NCBI GenBank assembly: GCA_015067185.1
Contig: SVMZ01000001.1
Location: 62,001-126,000, forward strand
DNA: 64,000 nt
Source of the DNA: Oscillospiraceae bacterium
GTDB taxonomy: Bacteria > Bacillota > Clostridia > Oscillospirales > Ruminococcaceae
Direction of reading: 5' to 3'
The position numbers and the translations under genes are program-made. The stretch's first letter is position 1; every line of letters starts with the position of its first letter. Of the stretch, positions 8,289 to 16,895 are shown piece by piece. Below the pieces are notes generated by a model, which saw nothing but the letters and a program-made list of their open reading frames with translations, was not told the origin of the DNA and made no database searches.

Positions 8289-9194
8289 TCAAACCTTGAG
8301 ATATTTTCTTACGAATACAATGCTGCCAACAGAACCGATCAAAACGCTGCAGCCACACATACCGAGAAGCAACATGAGTGAAATATCTGCAAACGGAATC
8401 ATATTGGCAAAAAACAGTTCCAGCCAACCGGTATAAACCAGGGCGATCTGTGTATAGAGATAATAATAACCGACGGCTAACAAGCCATAAGCAAATAAGC
8501 CCGAAATAAGACCGAGCATTAAACCTTCTATAAAGAAAGGCAACCGGATGAAACCATCGGTAGCACCGACATATTTCATGATTCCAATTTCTTTTCTGCG
8601 GTTGAACACAGTTATCTTGATGGTATTGGCAATAATCAAAAAAGAAACCGTGATCAAAATTCCCACAACAACAATTCCTGCAATGCTGACAATATTTTTA
8701 AGGTTTACAACAATGCCGGCAACCTCTGTAGGGGCATTCACCTGATATACACCGTCAATCTCTTCCAGCTTTGCAAGAGTATCGTCCAGAATATCCAAAT
8801 TCTTCATACGGATATTAAAAGAATCCGGAATGGGATTATCTTCGATAAGTCCCTGGAAATATTCTTTATCTTCACCAAAAATCTCCATTTGTTCGGCAAG
8901 CCCTTCTTCTTTGGAGATAAAGGTGATGTCAGTTATATTCTCGATGAGATCAATTTTTTCTTCGATCTCCTTGATCTTTTCATCTGTCATATCATCATCG
9001 AGGAAAACGACAACCTCGTTCTGGTTTTCAATATAGCCCACCATACTGTTAATGTTAATGGAAAACAGCACAGAGGTTCCTATTAAAAGAAGACAAGAAA
9101 CGAGAACACCAATAGAGGCCAACGACATCAATCTGTTGACCCAAAGGCTTCTCATTCCTTCTCTTACAAGATATCTGAAACTACCGGCTCTCAT
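8289..9194 (-). CDS. ftsX: Cell division ABC transporter permease-like protein FtsX
   Basis: A 301-residue membrane protein with the FtsX topology: cytoplasmic N-terminus (RYLVREGMRSLWVNRLMS), helix 1 (about 22-45), a large extracytoplasmic domain (about 46-165) that contacts wall hydrolases, and three more helices in the last third. It does not transport; it converts FtsE ATPase cycles into activation of the LytM/NlpC hydrolase outside. ATG at 9194 with GGAGG upstream. ftsE precedes it by 38 nt. Confidence 0.95.
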   Translation of the reverse strand: MRAGSFRYLVREGMRSLWVNRLMSLASIGVLVSCLLLIGTSVLFSININSMVGYIENQNEVVVFLDDDMTDEKIKEIEEKIDLIENITDITFISKEEGLAEQMEIFGEDKEYFQGLIEDNPIPDSFNIRMKNLDILDDTLAKLEEIDGVYQVNAPTEVAGIVVNLKNIVSIAGIVVVGILITVSFLIIANTIKITVFNRRKEIGIMKYVGATDGFIRLPFFIEGLMLGLISGLFAYGLLAVGYYYLYTQIALVYTGWLELFFANMIPFADISLMLLLGMCGCSVLIGSVGSIVFVRKYLKV

Positions 9195-9232
9195 TACAAC
9201 CTCCGAAAATGTTTCTGTGCATTGTGAAACAC

Positions 9233-9913
9233 TTAATAGTTTTTAGGTAATCCGATACCATCGGAAACGATGACCCCATCATTGATCGTGATAACCCTTC
9301 GGTTAAAACGGGAAACCAAACCATGCTCATGAGTCACCATAACAACAGTAACTCCTACCTTATTTATCTCACTGAGCAGATCAACGATTTCATAAGAGAG
9401 CTGAGGGTCTATATTTCCGGTAGGCTCGTCCGCAATGATAAGCCTTGGATTATTGATCAGCGCCCTTGCCAGCGCTACACGCTGCTGTTCTCCTCCGGAA
9501 AGTTCTTCCGGATATACCTTGGCCTTGGAAAGAAGTCCGACCAGATTCAGAATATAAGGAACCTTTTTGCGAACCTCTTTCGTCGGCGTATTGGTGACAC
9601 GCAGTGCAAATGCCACGTTATCATATACATTCATATTGGGGATCAATCTGAAATCCTGAAACACCACCCCAAGAGATCTTCTGTACATGGGAATATGGCG
9701 GCGCTTCATTTTTACCAGATCAAATCCATTGACATAGACATTGCCGGAGGTTGGAATCTCTTCGCGCAGTAAAAGCTTAATCAGGGTACTCTTTCCTGCT
9801 CCCGAGGCTCCTACGATAAAGGCGAACTCTCCGTCTTCAATTGTAAGGTCAATGTTGTCAAGAGCATGTGTTCCGTTGGGATAGACCTTGCTGACTGAGT
9901 TCAGCTCTATCAC
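9233..9913 (-). CDS. ftsE: Cell division ATP-binding protein FtsE
   Basis: A 226-residue ABC ATPase with Walker A (GASGAGKST, about residues 36-44), Q-loop (VFQDFRLIPNMNVYDN), ABC signature (LSGGEQQRVALARAL), Walker B (LIIADEPTGNID) and the switch His (VTHEHG). The D-P-G-N pattern and short length are typical of FtsE. It powers FtsX. The start is GTG at 9913 with AAGGAG at proper distance; an ATG two bases upstream runs straight into a stop. The PucR-type regulator ends 31 nt upstream. Confidence 0.95.
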   Translation of the reverse strand: MIELNSVSKVYPNGTHALDNIDLTIEDGEFAFIVGASGAGKSTLIKLLLREEIPTSGNVYVNGFDLVKMKRRHIPMYRRSLGVVFQDFRLIPNMNVYDNVAFALRVTNTPTKEVRKKVPYILNLVGLLSKAKVYPEELSGGEQQRVALARALINNPRLIIADEPTGNIDPQLSYEIVDLLSEINKVGVTVVMVTHEHGLVSRFNRRVITINDGVIVSDGIGLPKNY

Positions 9914-9944
9914 ATTTTTTCACTCCTTAACAGTAAACAAAGCA

Positions 9945-11030
9945 TTAATACTTGGTGGGATTGGAAGCAAGGTACTTTTTAACCATGAGTGCCACTTTAA
10001 AGATGATAGCATGGTCAAATTCTCTGAGATCCAGACCTGTGAGCTTCTTAATCTTCTCAAGACGATATACCAAAGTGTTTCTGTGGACGAAAAGCTTACG
10101 TGATGTCTCTGATACGTTGAGGTTGTTTTCGAAGAAACGCTGGATGGTAAACAGAGTTTCGTGGTCAAGACTCTCGATGGAGCCTTTCTTAAAGACTTCC
10201 TTGAGGAACATCTCGCACAGAGTGGTGGGCAGCTGATAGATCAAACGGGCAATACCGAGATTATCGTAGCTGACAATATTCTTTTCTGTATCAAATACCT
10301 TTCCGACTTCAAGAGCCATCTGTGCTTCCTTAAAGGAACGGGAAAGTTCTTTTACGCTGTCAGATACGGTACCGATACCGACAATAACGCGGGTATAAAA
10401 CTCGCTGCCAAGGGTATCAACAATGGAACGGGCCAACTTTTCAAGATCGCTGGATTCGATGCCGCTCTTGATCTCTTTGACCAGAACGATATCGGTATCA
10501 CTGATGCTGAAAACAAAGTCCTTCTGTTTATCCGGGAAAAGATTCTGGATTACATCGTAAGCAGAAATATCGTTGGTGGAAACGATTCTGATAAGCAGAA
10601 CAACACGGTTAACATCCACATTAAAATGGAGCTCTCTTGCCTTTACATAAATATCACCCAGAAGAATATTCTCAAGAATTACGTTCTTGATAAAGTTGCT
10701 TCTGTCATACTTTTCGTCATAATATTCCTTGATGCTGGTCAGGGAGATGGCCAAAATTGCGCAAAACTTCGCTGCAATTTCATCTGTGCCTTCCACAAAC
10801 ACAGCATAATCCGGCTTGATCCTGGTACCAAACGGCTTATAGGTATAACCGTCTCTGGTAAAGATATTGTTCGAATCACCGAGATCGATAAGCAGATATT
10901 CGTTGCGCTCACCAATTTTTGACAAATCGCTGCAGGCGATCGTGGTCGCGGTGTCATCAACAACGCCAACGATACGGTCAATACTGTCGCGCATCTGGTG
11001 TACTACACCCTGAAATAATCTGTTAGACAT
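9945..11030 (-). CDS. PucR/CdaR-family transcriptional regulator
   Basis: A 361-residue regulator. The C-terminal 60 residues hold the PucR-type helix-turn-helix (FFENNLNVSETSRKLFVHRNTLVYRLEKI), preceded by a GGDEF-like/CdaR linking domain (about 150-280). No classical purine-sensing N-terminal domain is recognisable; the first 120 residues form an alpha/beta sensing region. Family members control purine, sugar-diacid or amino-acid genes; the ligand here is unknown. It is the first gene of the minus-strand run leading into ftsE, 31 nt away, so it may be co-transcribed with the division genes. ATG at 11030 with GAGGAG upstream. Confidence 0.82.
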   Translation of the reverse strand: MSNRLFQGVVHQMRDSIDRIVGVVDDTATTIACSDLSKIGERNEYLLIDLGDSNNIFTRDGYTYKPFGTRIKPDYAVFVEGTDEIAAKFCAILAISLTSIKEYYDEKYDRSNFIKNVILENILLGDIYVKARELHFNVDVNRVVLLIRIVSTNDISAYDVIQNLFPDKQKDFVFSISDTDIVLVKEIKSGIESSDLEKLARSIVDTLGSEFYTRVIVGIGTVSDSVKELSRSFKEAQMALEVGKVFDTEKNIVSYDNLGIARLIYQLPTTLCEMFLKEVFKKGSIESLDHETLFTIQRFFENNLNVSETSRKLFVHRNTLVYRLEKIKKLTGLDLREFDHAIIFKVALMVKKYLASNPTKY

Positions 11031-11120
11031 GCTCTTCTACTCCTCTTTATTATGCTGTTGTTAGTCCCCGGTCCGCAAATGGCTTACGGCCACTGACAAA
11101 CGCAAAATTTAATTATAATT

Positions 11121-11149
11121 ATTTTACACAATTTTGTCGTATATTGCAA
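11121..11149 (-). promoter_or_regulatory. Sigma-A-type promoter upstream of the PucR-type regulator
   Basis: TTGCAA (11149-11144), 17-nt spacer, TAAAAT (11126-11121) on the minus strand, about 90 nt before the ATG. A good but not perfect match. Confidence 0.5.
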
Positions 11150-11486
11150 TAGCTAAACACAAAATATTCCGAAAAAACCCCTTTTTTCAAGGATTTTTTT
11201 CGGAGAAAAATGATTTTTTGAGATATTTGTCTATTGCAATATGACTGATTTTGCTATTAGGGTTCCTGTTTTCTCTCGTTTCTTATAATTTTACTATATT
11301 TTTTCCCGCTATTTGTTACAGAAAAGTAAAATAAAGCTTGTGGTTTCCTGAAATATATTTGGTATTTATGACATACTCTGCTTTTCTTCTCCAATTTTAT
11401 TTTCTCGTTTTTGCTCCTTGTTCTATCTTTACCACAACATACTCCGTGTTAACGAAGAATATTCTATAACAAAAGGAGGTAAGAAA
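11150..11486. other. Intergenic region between the PucR regulator and spoIID
   Basis: AT-rich divergent region without a gene. It contains an AT-rich hairpin (CCGAAAAAA at 11169-11177 with TTTTTTCGG at 11195-11203) of unclear role. On the plus strand AATATATT (about 11352-11359) and CATACT (11372-11377) separated by about 13 nt resemble a sporulation sigma-E promoter for spoIID; this is a weak pattern match. Confidence 0.35.
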
Positions 11487-12602
11487 ATGAAGTACAAACT
11501 GATTTTTGCAGCTGTCTCAGCAGCAGTGATCCTTTTTCTCCCCATGCTGGCGCTTTTTTTCCCCATTCCCTATTCCTCTTCTCATTCAGAATCCTCTCTC
11601 CCTCTTCTGAATGAGACATTTCCGGAATATTTTGTTTCTTCTCCCGATACCGGAGTACCAAATAACGCAGAAGATTTGATAGATGATAACGGAAAAGAGA
11701 ATATCTATGCTGCTGTGGAATCCATTGATCTTCCGGCTTCTCAATTCGAAGATACGTTCCGGATTCTCGATACCGCTTCCGGCAAAGTTGTGACCGTAAA
11801 TACTCTTGAATATATCCGGGGAGCCATTGCGGCAGAAATGCCCTTTACCTTTCATTCTCAGGCACTAATTGCACAAGGAATCGCCGCTTATACCAATGCT
11901 GTACGTTCCCGTATGGAGCAGCAGCAAAATCCTGATCCACTGCTAAAAGGGGCCGATCTTTCGGCTGACCCCGATGCGCTCCAAAGCTGGACAAATGAAG
12001 AGCGGATTAAGGAATGGTACGGTATTTATGCGGATACCGCATGGAAAAAAATCTGCGAGGCTGCTGATACGGCAGCGGAATATCTGTTAATTTATGAGGG
12101 TGCTCCCATCATGGCAGCCTATTGTTCTATGAGCTGCGGCAACACAGAAAGTGCAGAAAATGTATGGGGCGGTTCCCTTCCTTACCTTACCGCTGTGGAA
12201 AGCAGCGGTGACCTGCTTGCCCCCAATTCCACATCTGTTGTAACTCTCTCCCCTGAAGTGCTGGTGCAAAAGCTGAATGCAGCCGGATATTCTCTCAACG
12301 GATCTCTGCCCTGTTCTGAATGGTTCGGAAAAACAGAGCGTTCCGAGAGCGGTTATGTACTCAAACAACAGGTTGGGGAATATGAAATAAGCGGTCGTGA
12401 ATTACGCACACTTTTTTCTCTGCGCTCCTCCTGTTTTGATGTATCGTTCGATGGAAGTGCCTTTCATTTTACTGTCAGCGGATATGGACACGGAGTTGGA
12501 CTTTCCCAGTACGGCGCTGACTATATGGCGCGGCAAGGAAGTGATTTCATCGCTATTCTACAGCATTACTATCCCGGAGTCCTGATTGCGCAGGTAAAAT
12601 AA
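11487..12602 (+). CDS. spoIID: Stage II sporulation protein D (SpoIID/LytB-type lytic transglycosylase)
   Basis: A 371-residue protein with an N-terminal membrane anchor (about 5-27) and a SpoIID/LytB domain (about 105-370). The hallmark AAEMP segment carries the catalytic Glu of SpoIID, and the C-terminus has the conserved GYGHGVGLSQYGADYMA motif. In spore formers SpoIID cleaves glycan strands during engulfment, working with SpoIIM and SpoIIP in the mother-cell membrane. ATG 11487 was chosen for the perfect AAAGGAGGT site; an upstream in-frame extension from 11418 has none. It stands alone, with neither spoIIID nor spoIIQ next to it. Confidence 0.88.
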   Translation: MKYKLIFAAVSAAVILFLPMLALFFPIPYSSSHSESSLPLLNETFPEYFVSSPDTGVPNNAEDLIDDNGKENIYAAVESIDLPASQFEDTFRILDTASGKVVTVNTLEYIRGAIAAEMPFTFHSQALIAQGIAAYTNAVRSRMEQQQNPDPLLKGADLSADPDALQSWTNEERIKEWYGIYADTAWKKICEAADTAAEYLLIYEGAPIMAAYCSMSCGNTESAENVWGGSLPYLTAVESSGDLLAPNSTSVVTLSPEVLVQKLNAAGYSLNGSLPCSEWFGKTERSESGYVLKQQVGEYEISGRELRTLFSLRSSCFDVSFDGSAFHFTVSGYGHGVGLSQYGADYMARQGSDFIAILQHYYPGVLIAQVK

Positions 12603-12603
12603 A

Positions 12604-12657
12604 AGATACAAAAAACGAAAATCCACCCCATTTTTCTGATGAGAGAATGAGGCGGAT
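12604..12657 (-). terminator. Terminator of the alanine/glycine symporter gene
   Basis: 12-bp stem between 12621-12632 and 12646-12657. Two positions are A-C mismatches on the plus strand but become G-U wobbles on the minus strand, and a T-run follows in the minus direction (TTTTCGTTTTTTG). Both points show that it acts on the minus-strand transcript. Confidence 0.75.
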
Positions 12658-12679
12658 ATGGTAATATGAGCAAAAAGCT

Positions 12680-14071
12680 TTACTTTTTCTTCTTTTTATC
12701 GGCAAAATAACTTTTGGTAACAGAAGCAACAACACCGGAGAGCAGCAGCAAAGCAACTAGGTTGGGGATTGCCATGAGTCCGTTGAGGGTTTCGGCAATA
12801 TCCCACATCAGATCACCGGCACCAACTGCACCAACAACACATATAAGAACAAAGAGTACTTTATAAATAAGATTGACATACTTGTTGTTATCGGTGAGAT
12901 AGCCAAGGCAGCGTTCACCGTAGTAGTTCCATGCAAGAATGGTGGAAAGTGCAAAGAAGAACAAACTGATCTGAATGATTGTACCGCCCCATGTTCCGGG
13001 AAGAACAGCATTGAAGGCAGAGACCGCTGCCGCACCCTTGGAGGAATATGTTCCCAAAACATCGGCACCAAGAGGAATACCGGAGAGAATAACCGTAAGA
13101 CCGGTGATGGTACAAATAATAATGGTATCAACAAAAACTTCGAACACACCCCACATGGCCTGTTCTGCCGGTTCTTTTGCGGAAGAAGTAGCATGAGCGA
13201 TGGGGGCAGAACCGAGACCGGCTTCGTTGGAGAATACACCGCGTGCAAAACCCTGACGGATGGCGTTCATGATAACATAACCGAAGATACCGCCGCCAAC
13301 TGCCTTAAAACTGAATGCTGTTGTAAAGATCTGCGCAAAAGCAGCAGGGACATCAGCTATTTTGATTGCGATTACGGCAAGACCGGCAAGGATATAGAAA
13401 ATAGCCATAAAGGGAACCAGATATGTCGTTACCTGGCTGATTCTCTTAACACCGCCAATAACAATAATAGCAACAAGAATAGCAAGGATAATACCAGTTA
13501 CCAGTGGATCAACATGAAAAAGACTTTCCATAGCACCGGCAATTTCGCTGGACTGTGCAATATTTCCGATACCGAAGGAAGTCAATGTTCCAAGGATAGC
13601 AAAAATGATTGCAAGCCACTTCCACTTTTTACCCAGTCCGTTTTCGATGTAGTACATCGGACCACCGGCATAAGATCCGTTTTTATCGGTTGTACGATAT
13701 TTCACTGCAAGGGCAATTTCAGCATACTTAGTACACATACCGAAGAAAGCAGAAACCCACATCCAGAAGATGGCTCCGGGACCGCCGACGAAAATAGCTC
13801 CTGTTACACCTGCGATATTGCCGGTACCTACGGTTGCAGCCATAGCGGTTGTAACAGCCTGAAACGGAGAAAGACTTTTACCATGATCCTTATCAGATTT
13901 ATGAAACAGGCTTCCCACTGTGTTTTTCATAATATAGCCAAACCAGCGGACTTGAATAAAACCGGTACGGATTGTCAGATAGATACCGGTCCCCAACAAC
14001 AGCAACAGCATGATTGGTCCCCAGGCAAAGCTATTGACCGCATCGTTCACTTTGGTAATAAATTCGAGCAT
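12680..14071 (-). CDS. Alanine/glycine:cation symporter (AGCS family)
   Basis: A 463-residue membrane protein of the AGCS family with about 11 helices; family signatures include GNIAGVTGAIFVGGPGAIFWMW, the segment FGMCTKYAEIALAVKYR, and FSNEAGLGSAPIAHA. It takes up alanine or glycine with sodium. Start at 14071 (MLEFITKVNDAVNSF) because a ribosome binding site (AAAGGAAAG) precedes it and the family begins this way; a longer frame lacks these. A glycine riboswitch in its leader indicates glycine as the relevant substrate. The C-terminus is a short poly-Lys stretch. Confidence 0.93.
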   Translation of the reverse strand: MLEFITKVNDAVNSFAWGPIMLLLLLGTGIYLTIRTGFIQVRWFGYIMKNTVGSLFHKSDKDHGKSLSPFQAVTTAMAATVGTGNIAGVTGAIFVGGPGAIFWMWVSAFFGMCTKYAEIALAVKYRTTDKNGSYAGGPMYYIENGLGKKWKWLAIIFAILGTLTSFGIGNIAQSSEIAGAMESLFHVDPLVTGIILAILVAIIVIGGVKRISQVTTYLVPFMAIFYILAGLAVIAIKIADVPAAFAQIFTTAFSFKAVGGGIFGYVIMNAIRQGFARGVFSNEAGLGSAPIAHATSSAKEPAEQAMWGVFEVFVDTIIICTITGLTVILSGIPLGADVLGTYSSKGAAAVSAFNAVLPGTWGGTIIQISLFFFALSTILAWNYYGERCLGYLTDNNKYVNLIYKVLFVLICVVGAVGAGDLMWDIAETLNGLMAIPNLVALLLLSGVVASVTKSYFADKKKKK

Positions 14072-14166
14072 TTCACATTCACTTTCCTTTTTAAATATGT
14101 AATTGAAAACAACAGAAAATAAAAACAGCGAGACAACCGGCAAACAAAAACACCGATTACTCGCTT

Positions 14167-14186
14167 AAAAAACAGCACGCCTGCTG
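14167..14186 (-). terminator. Putative expression-platform terminator of the glycine riboswitch
   Basis: Minus-strand CAGCA-GGCG-TGCTG followed by six T: a short 5-bp stem directly after the aptamer, about 95 nt before the symporter start. Its position suggests transcriptional control by glycine; the stem is short, so this is tentative. Confidence 0.5.
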
Positions 14187-14194
14187 CGTTGTTT

Positions 14195-14300
14195 GTGGTG
14201 TCTCTGTCCTTTTTGCCTGAGAGTTTTACGGCTGATAATCTTCTCACCATCCGCTTGCACCTTCGGCCCCCGTTTCAAACGGGTGTCTCCAGAGTGCCAT
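14195..14300 (-). ncRNA. Glycine riboswitch (single aptamer visible)
   Basis: The minus-strand leader of the AGCS symporter has the signature blocks of the gcvT-type glycine aptamer in order: CTCTGGAG (14294-14287), GGGGGCCGAAGGTGCAAG, then AACTCTCAGGCAAAAAGGAC and AGAG (ending near 14202). CCGAAGG-GCAA and CTCAGGCAAAAGGACAGAG are diagnostic. I see one full aptamer; the upstream leader (14300-14364) has no second CCGAAGG core. It senses glycine and controls the transporter. Confidence 0.9.
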
Positions 14301-14370
14301 CCGTCAACAGTTATACCATTGCGGCTTCCTGCTGACATCACCTGGCCTGTTCAATTGTTATCAGTAGATT

Positions 14371-14399
14371 ATTATATGTTATAGTTCATCATATGTCAA
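14371..14399 (-). promoter_or_regulatory. Consensus sigma-A promoter of the riboswitch/symporter transcript
   Basis: TTGACA (14399-14394), 17-nt spacer, TATAAT (14376-14371) on the minus strand; perfect in both boxes. Transcription should start near 14364, leaving room for the whole aptamer. Confidence 0.92.
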
Positions 14400-14406
14400 G
14401 ATATTT

Positions 14407-15183
14407 TTAAAAAGATTTTCCAAAATAATCCCTTGGGGCCATTCCCATACTTTCCTGAAACGCACGATTAAAACTTCTCAGATTTTGAAATCCTGCAGCA
14501 AGGGCCAACTCCGATATCCCTTTTTTGTCGGACATATTGCGGCAAACATATTGAATTCGATAATAGTTGAGGAAACGTCGAAAATTGATTCCCGCTGTTT
14601 GATGAAAACAGCGCGAAATATAGCTTTCACTGTAACCGATGGCCCTGGCTGCATCGGAAAGCGTTATGTTTTCACGGTAATTCTCTTCTACATAACGGAT
14701 CACCTTTTCCAGCACGCCATCCACTTGAGAGTATTCCTGAAAACGACCCACATAAGAAAGATAATGCGCACACACAGCATAGAATACCGCTTTGAAATGC
14801 ATATCCCCGGGCTCACTCAATTCAAAAAATGTCTCATTTATAATCGCCTTCACCCCCTTTGAACAGGGGAAGACACTCTTTTCTCCCCTCTTGCCTTCTA
14901 TCATCCCCGCAAAACTCTGAACATAATCGGGAGAAAAAACACAGACAAGTACCTGGGAACTCTCTGGAGTGTAAAAGGAATGCAGCTCATTGGGAAGAAC
15001 CAATGCCATTTCTCCGCATTTTATCTCTTCTTCCCTGTCCCGAAGACAGATATTTACTGCTCCCGCAAGGGGAAATACCAACTCCAAATCACTGTGAAGA
15101 TGCTGTTCGAATTTAAAATCATCATATATCATCGTATGGATATGATGATGATGTGTGGAATTATCCCGCTGATATAAAAACAT
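14407..15183 (-). CDS. AraC-family transcriptional regulator (cupin + HTH), next to GH51
   Basis: A 258-residue regulator: N-terminal cupin-like sensing domain (about 10-110, HLHSDLELVFPLAG and FYTPESSQVLVC) and a C-terminal AraC double helix-turn-helix (about 160-258; ITLSDAARAIGYSESYISRCFHQ and ISELALAAGFQNLRSFNRAF, ending MGMAPRDYF). ATG 15183 is preferred over an upstream frame because AAGGG lies just before it. Divergent from the GH51 arabinofuranosidase gene 140 nt away, so it likely senses arabinose or an arabino-oligosaccharide and activates that gene (inference). Confidence 0.9.
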   Translation of the reverse strand: MFLYQRDNSTHHHHIHTMIYDDFKFEQHLHSDLELVFPLAGAVNICLRDREEEIKCGEMALVLPNELHSFYTPESSQVLVCVFSPDYVQSFAGMIEGKRGEKSVFPCSKGVKAIINETFFELSEPGDMHFKAVFYAVCAHYLSYVGRFQEYSQVDGVLEKVIRYVEENYRENITLSDAARAIGYSESYISRCFHQTAGINFRRFLNYYRIQYVCRNMSDKKGISELALAAGFQNLRSFNRAFQESMGMAPRDYFGKSF

Positions 15184-15260
15184 CCTGTATTCCCTTTTCT
15201 TTATTCTCAATGTCAATTATTGTCTTAAATAGTATAGCTTTTTACTTCCTTTGTCAAGAG

Positions 15261-15277
15261 TAATTGTGTTACAATTA
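15261..15277. promoter_or_regulatory. Inverted repeat between AraC regulator and GH51 (candidate operator)
   Basis: TAATTGT-GTT-ACAATTA, 7-bp perfect arms, in the 139-nt divergent spacer about 46 nt before the GH51 start. AraC proteins more often bind direct repeats, so the binding factor is unclear. Confidence 0.35.
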
Positions 15278-15322
15278 AATTACATAAAGGTTGTTAAGGT
15301 TATTTTCAAAGGAGGTCTTACC

Positions 15323-16825
15323 ATGAAAAATATTACAATCGATTTCAGTCATTCCAAAGGCAATATCAATCCCAATATATACGGTCATTTCTCCGAACAC
15401 ATCGGCGGTGTCTTTTATGATGGTCTGTGGGTTGGTGAAGACAGTAAGGTAGAAAACATCCGCGGATTCAGAAAATCACTGGTGGAGAGTTTCAAAAAAA
15501 TCGCTCCTCCCGTTTTGCGTTGGCCGGGCGGCTGTTTTGCTGAAACATACGACTGGCGCGACGGCATTGGTCCCCGCGAAAATCGCCCGAGACGTGTTAA
15601 CTGGTGGTATCACTGTGATCACCGCGTTGAACCCAACCATGTCGGAACCCATGAATTTATAGATTTCTGCCGTATGGTTGGCGCGGAACCCTATTTCGCA
15701 GCCAACATGACTACTGTTTCTCCCCTGCATATCCGTGATTGGATTGAATACTGCAATTTCCCCGCAGGACTTACAACCCTTTCCGATGAGCGTGCAGCCA
15801 ACGGTTCCGCCGAGCCTTTCAACGTACAGTACTGGGGAATCGGAAACGAAAACTGGGGAGACGGCGGTCAGATGACTCCAGAGCTTTGTGCTGATGAATA
15901 CAGAAGATTTGCTGCTATTATGAAGAGCCTTGGTCTCAAGGATCTCAAGCTTATCCTCTGCGGTGCCAACGGCAAAGACCTGAACTGGACTCGCCGTCTG
16001 ATGAAGGAATGGTCCGATTCCAGACATGGCTGGATTTCCACTTACGGCATGAGCATTCATTACTATGTCCACAAAATAGCAGAGGATGAAAACTTCCGGT
16101 TCAACGAGGACCAATGGTATGACAACATCTTCCGCGCCGATTATATGCGTGAGGTCATCGATGGTCATCGTGGTGCTATGGATGAGTTTGATCCTCAGAG
16201 AAGGATTAAGCTGATTGTTGACGAATGGGGCAACTGGCACAGAGACGGCTCCGGTCCCAGCAAGGGCTATAACCTCTTTGAACAGCAGAGCAGTATGCGT
16301 GACGCCGTAGTTGCTGCCCTCACTCTGAACATCTTTAACGATCGCTGCGATATCGTAGATATGGCCAATGTGGCGCAGCTGTGCAACAATCTCCATTCCC
16401 TCTACCTTACCGCCGGTGAAAACTTTGTAGAGACCCCCAACTATCACGTTTTCGCTATGTATAAGGGTCATCAGGGCGGCAGACAGTGCCCGGTTATCTC
16501 CAACACCGGCAGCATTGAACGGGAAGGTTTTGCCCCGCTGGATACCGTCTCCGCTTCCGCGTCGGTCAAAGACGGCATTCTTACCCTCACCATGGCCAAC
16601 CTGAACATGACCACATCCCAGAACTTTGCACTGAACTGCATCGGCGGTAGCCTTGCCGAAGAAGCAACGCTCTGCGTACTTGCTCATGAAGATCCCAATA
16701 CCAAAAACACCTTTGAGGATCCCTTTGCTGTGACTCCCACAGAAACCACCATCAAACTTACCGCAGACAGCACCATCGAACTTCCTCCCGCTTCTGTTGC
16801 TGTCCTGACTGCAAAAGTTCTTTAA
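15323..16825 (+). CDS. Alpha-L-arabinofuranosidase, GH51
   Basis: A 500-residue intracellular GH51 enzyme that removes terminal alpha-L-arabinofuranosyl groups from arabino- and arabinoxylo-oligosaccharides. (beta/alpha)8 barrel with conserved start (NINPNIYGHFSEHIGGVFYDG), acid/base Glu176 in GNENW, and nucleophile Glu301 in VDEWGNWH; a beta-sandwich closes the C-terminus (about 385-500). No signal peptide. Start at 15323 behind a strong AAAGGAGG site; the longer frame from 15251 has no such site. Controlled by the divergent AraC gene (inference) and ended by a 19-bp terminator. Confidence 0.96.
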   Translation: MKNITIDFSHSKGNINPNIYGHFSEHIGGVFYDGLWVGEDSKVENIRGFRKSLVESFKKIAPPVLRWPGGCFAETYDWRDGIGPRENRPRRVNWWYHCDHRVEPNHVGTHEFIDFCRMVGAEPYFAANMTTVSPLHIRDWIEYCNFPAGLTTLSDERAANGSAEPFNVQYWGIGNENWGDGGQMTPELCADEYRRFAAIMKSLGLKDLKLILCGANGKDLNWTRRLMKEWSDSRHGWISTYGMSIHYYVHKIAEDENFRFNEDQWYDNIFRADYMREVIDGHRGAMDEFDPQRRIKLIVDEWGNWHRDGSGPSKGYNLFEQQSSMRDAVVAALTLNIFNDRCDIVDMANVAQLCNNLHSLYLTAGENFVETPNYHVFAMYKGHQGGRQCPVISNTGSIEREGFAPLDTVSASASVKDGILTLTMANLNMTTSQNFALNCIGGSLAEEATLCVLAHEDPNTKNTFEDPFAVTPTETTIKLTADSTIELPPASVAVLTAKVL

Positions 16826-16836
16826 TTCCCTTTATT

Positions 16837-16880
16837 ACAAAAACCACAGGCAGAGGATGGTCTCTGCCTGTGGTTTTTGT
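16837..16880. terminator. Bidirectional terminator between GH51 and GNAT genes
   Basis: 19-bp perfect stem (16837-16855 with 16862-16880), GC-rich core CCACAGGCAGAG and A/T flanks on both sides, loop of 6 nt. It serves the GH51 gene on the plus strand and the GNAT gene on the minus strand. Confidence 0.93.
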
Positions 16881-16895
16881 ATAACATATTGGCAT

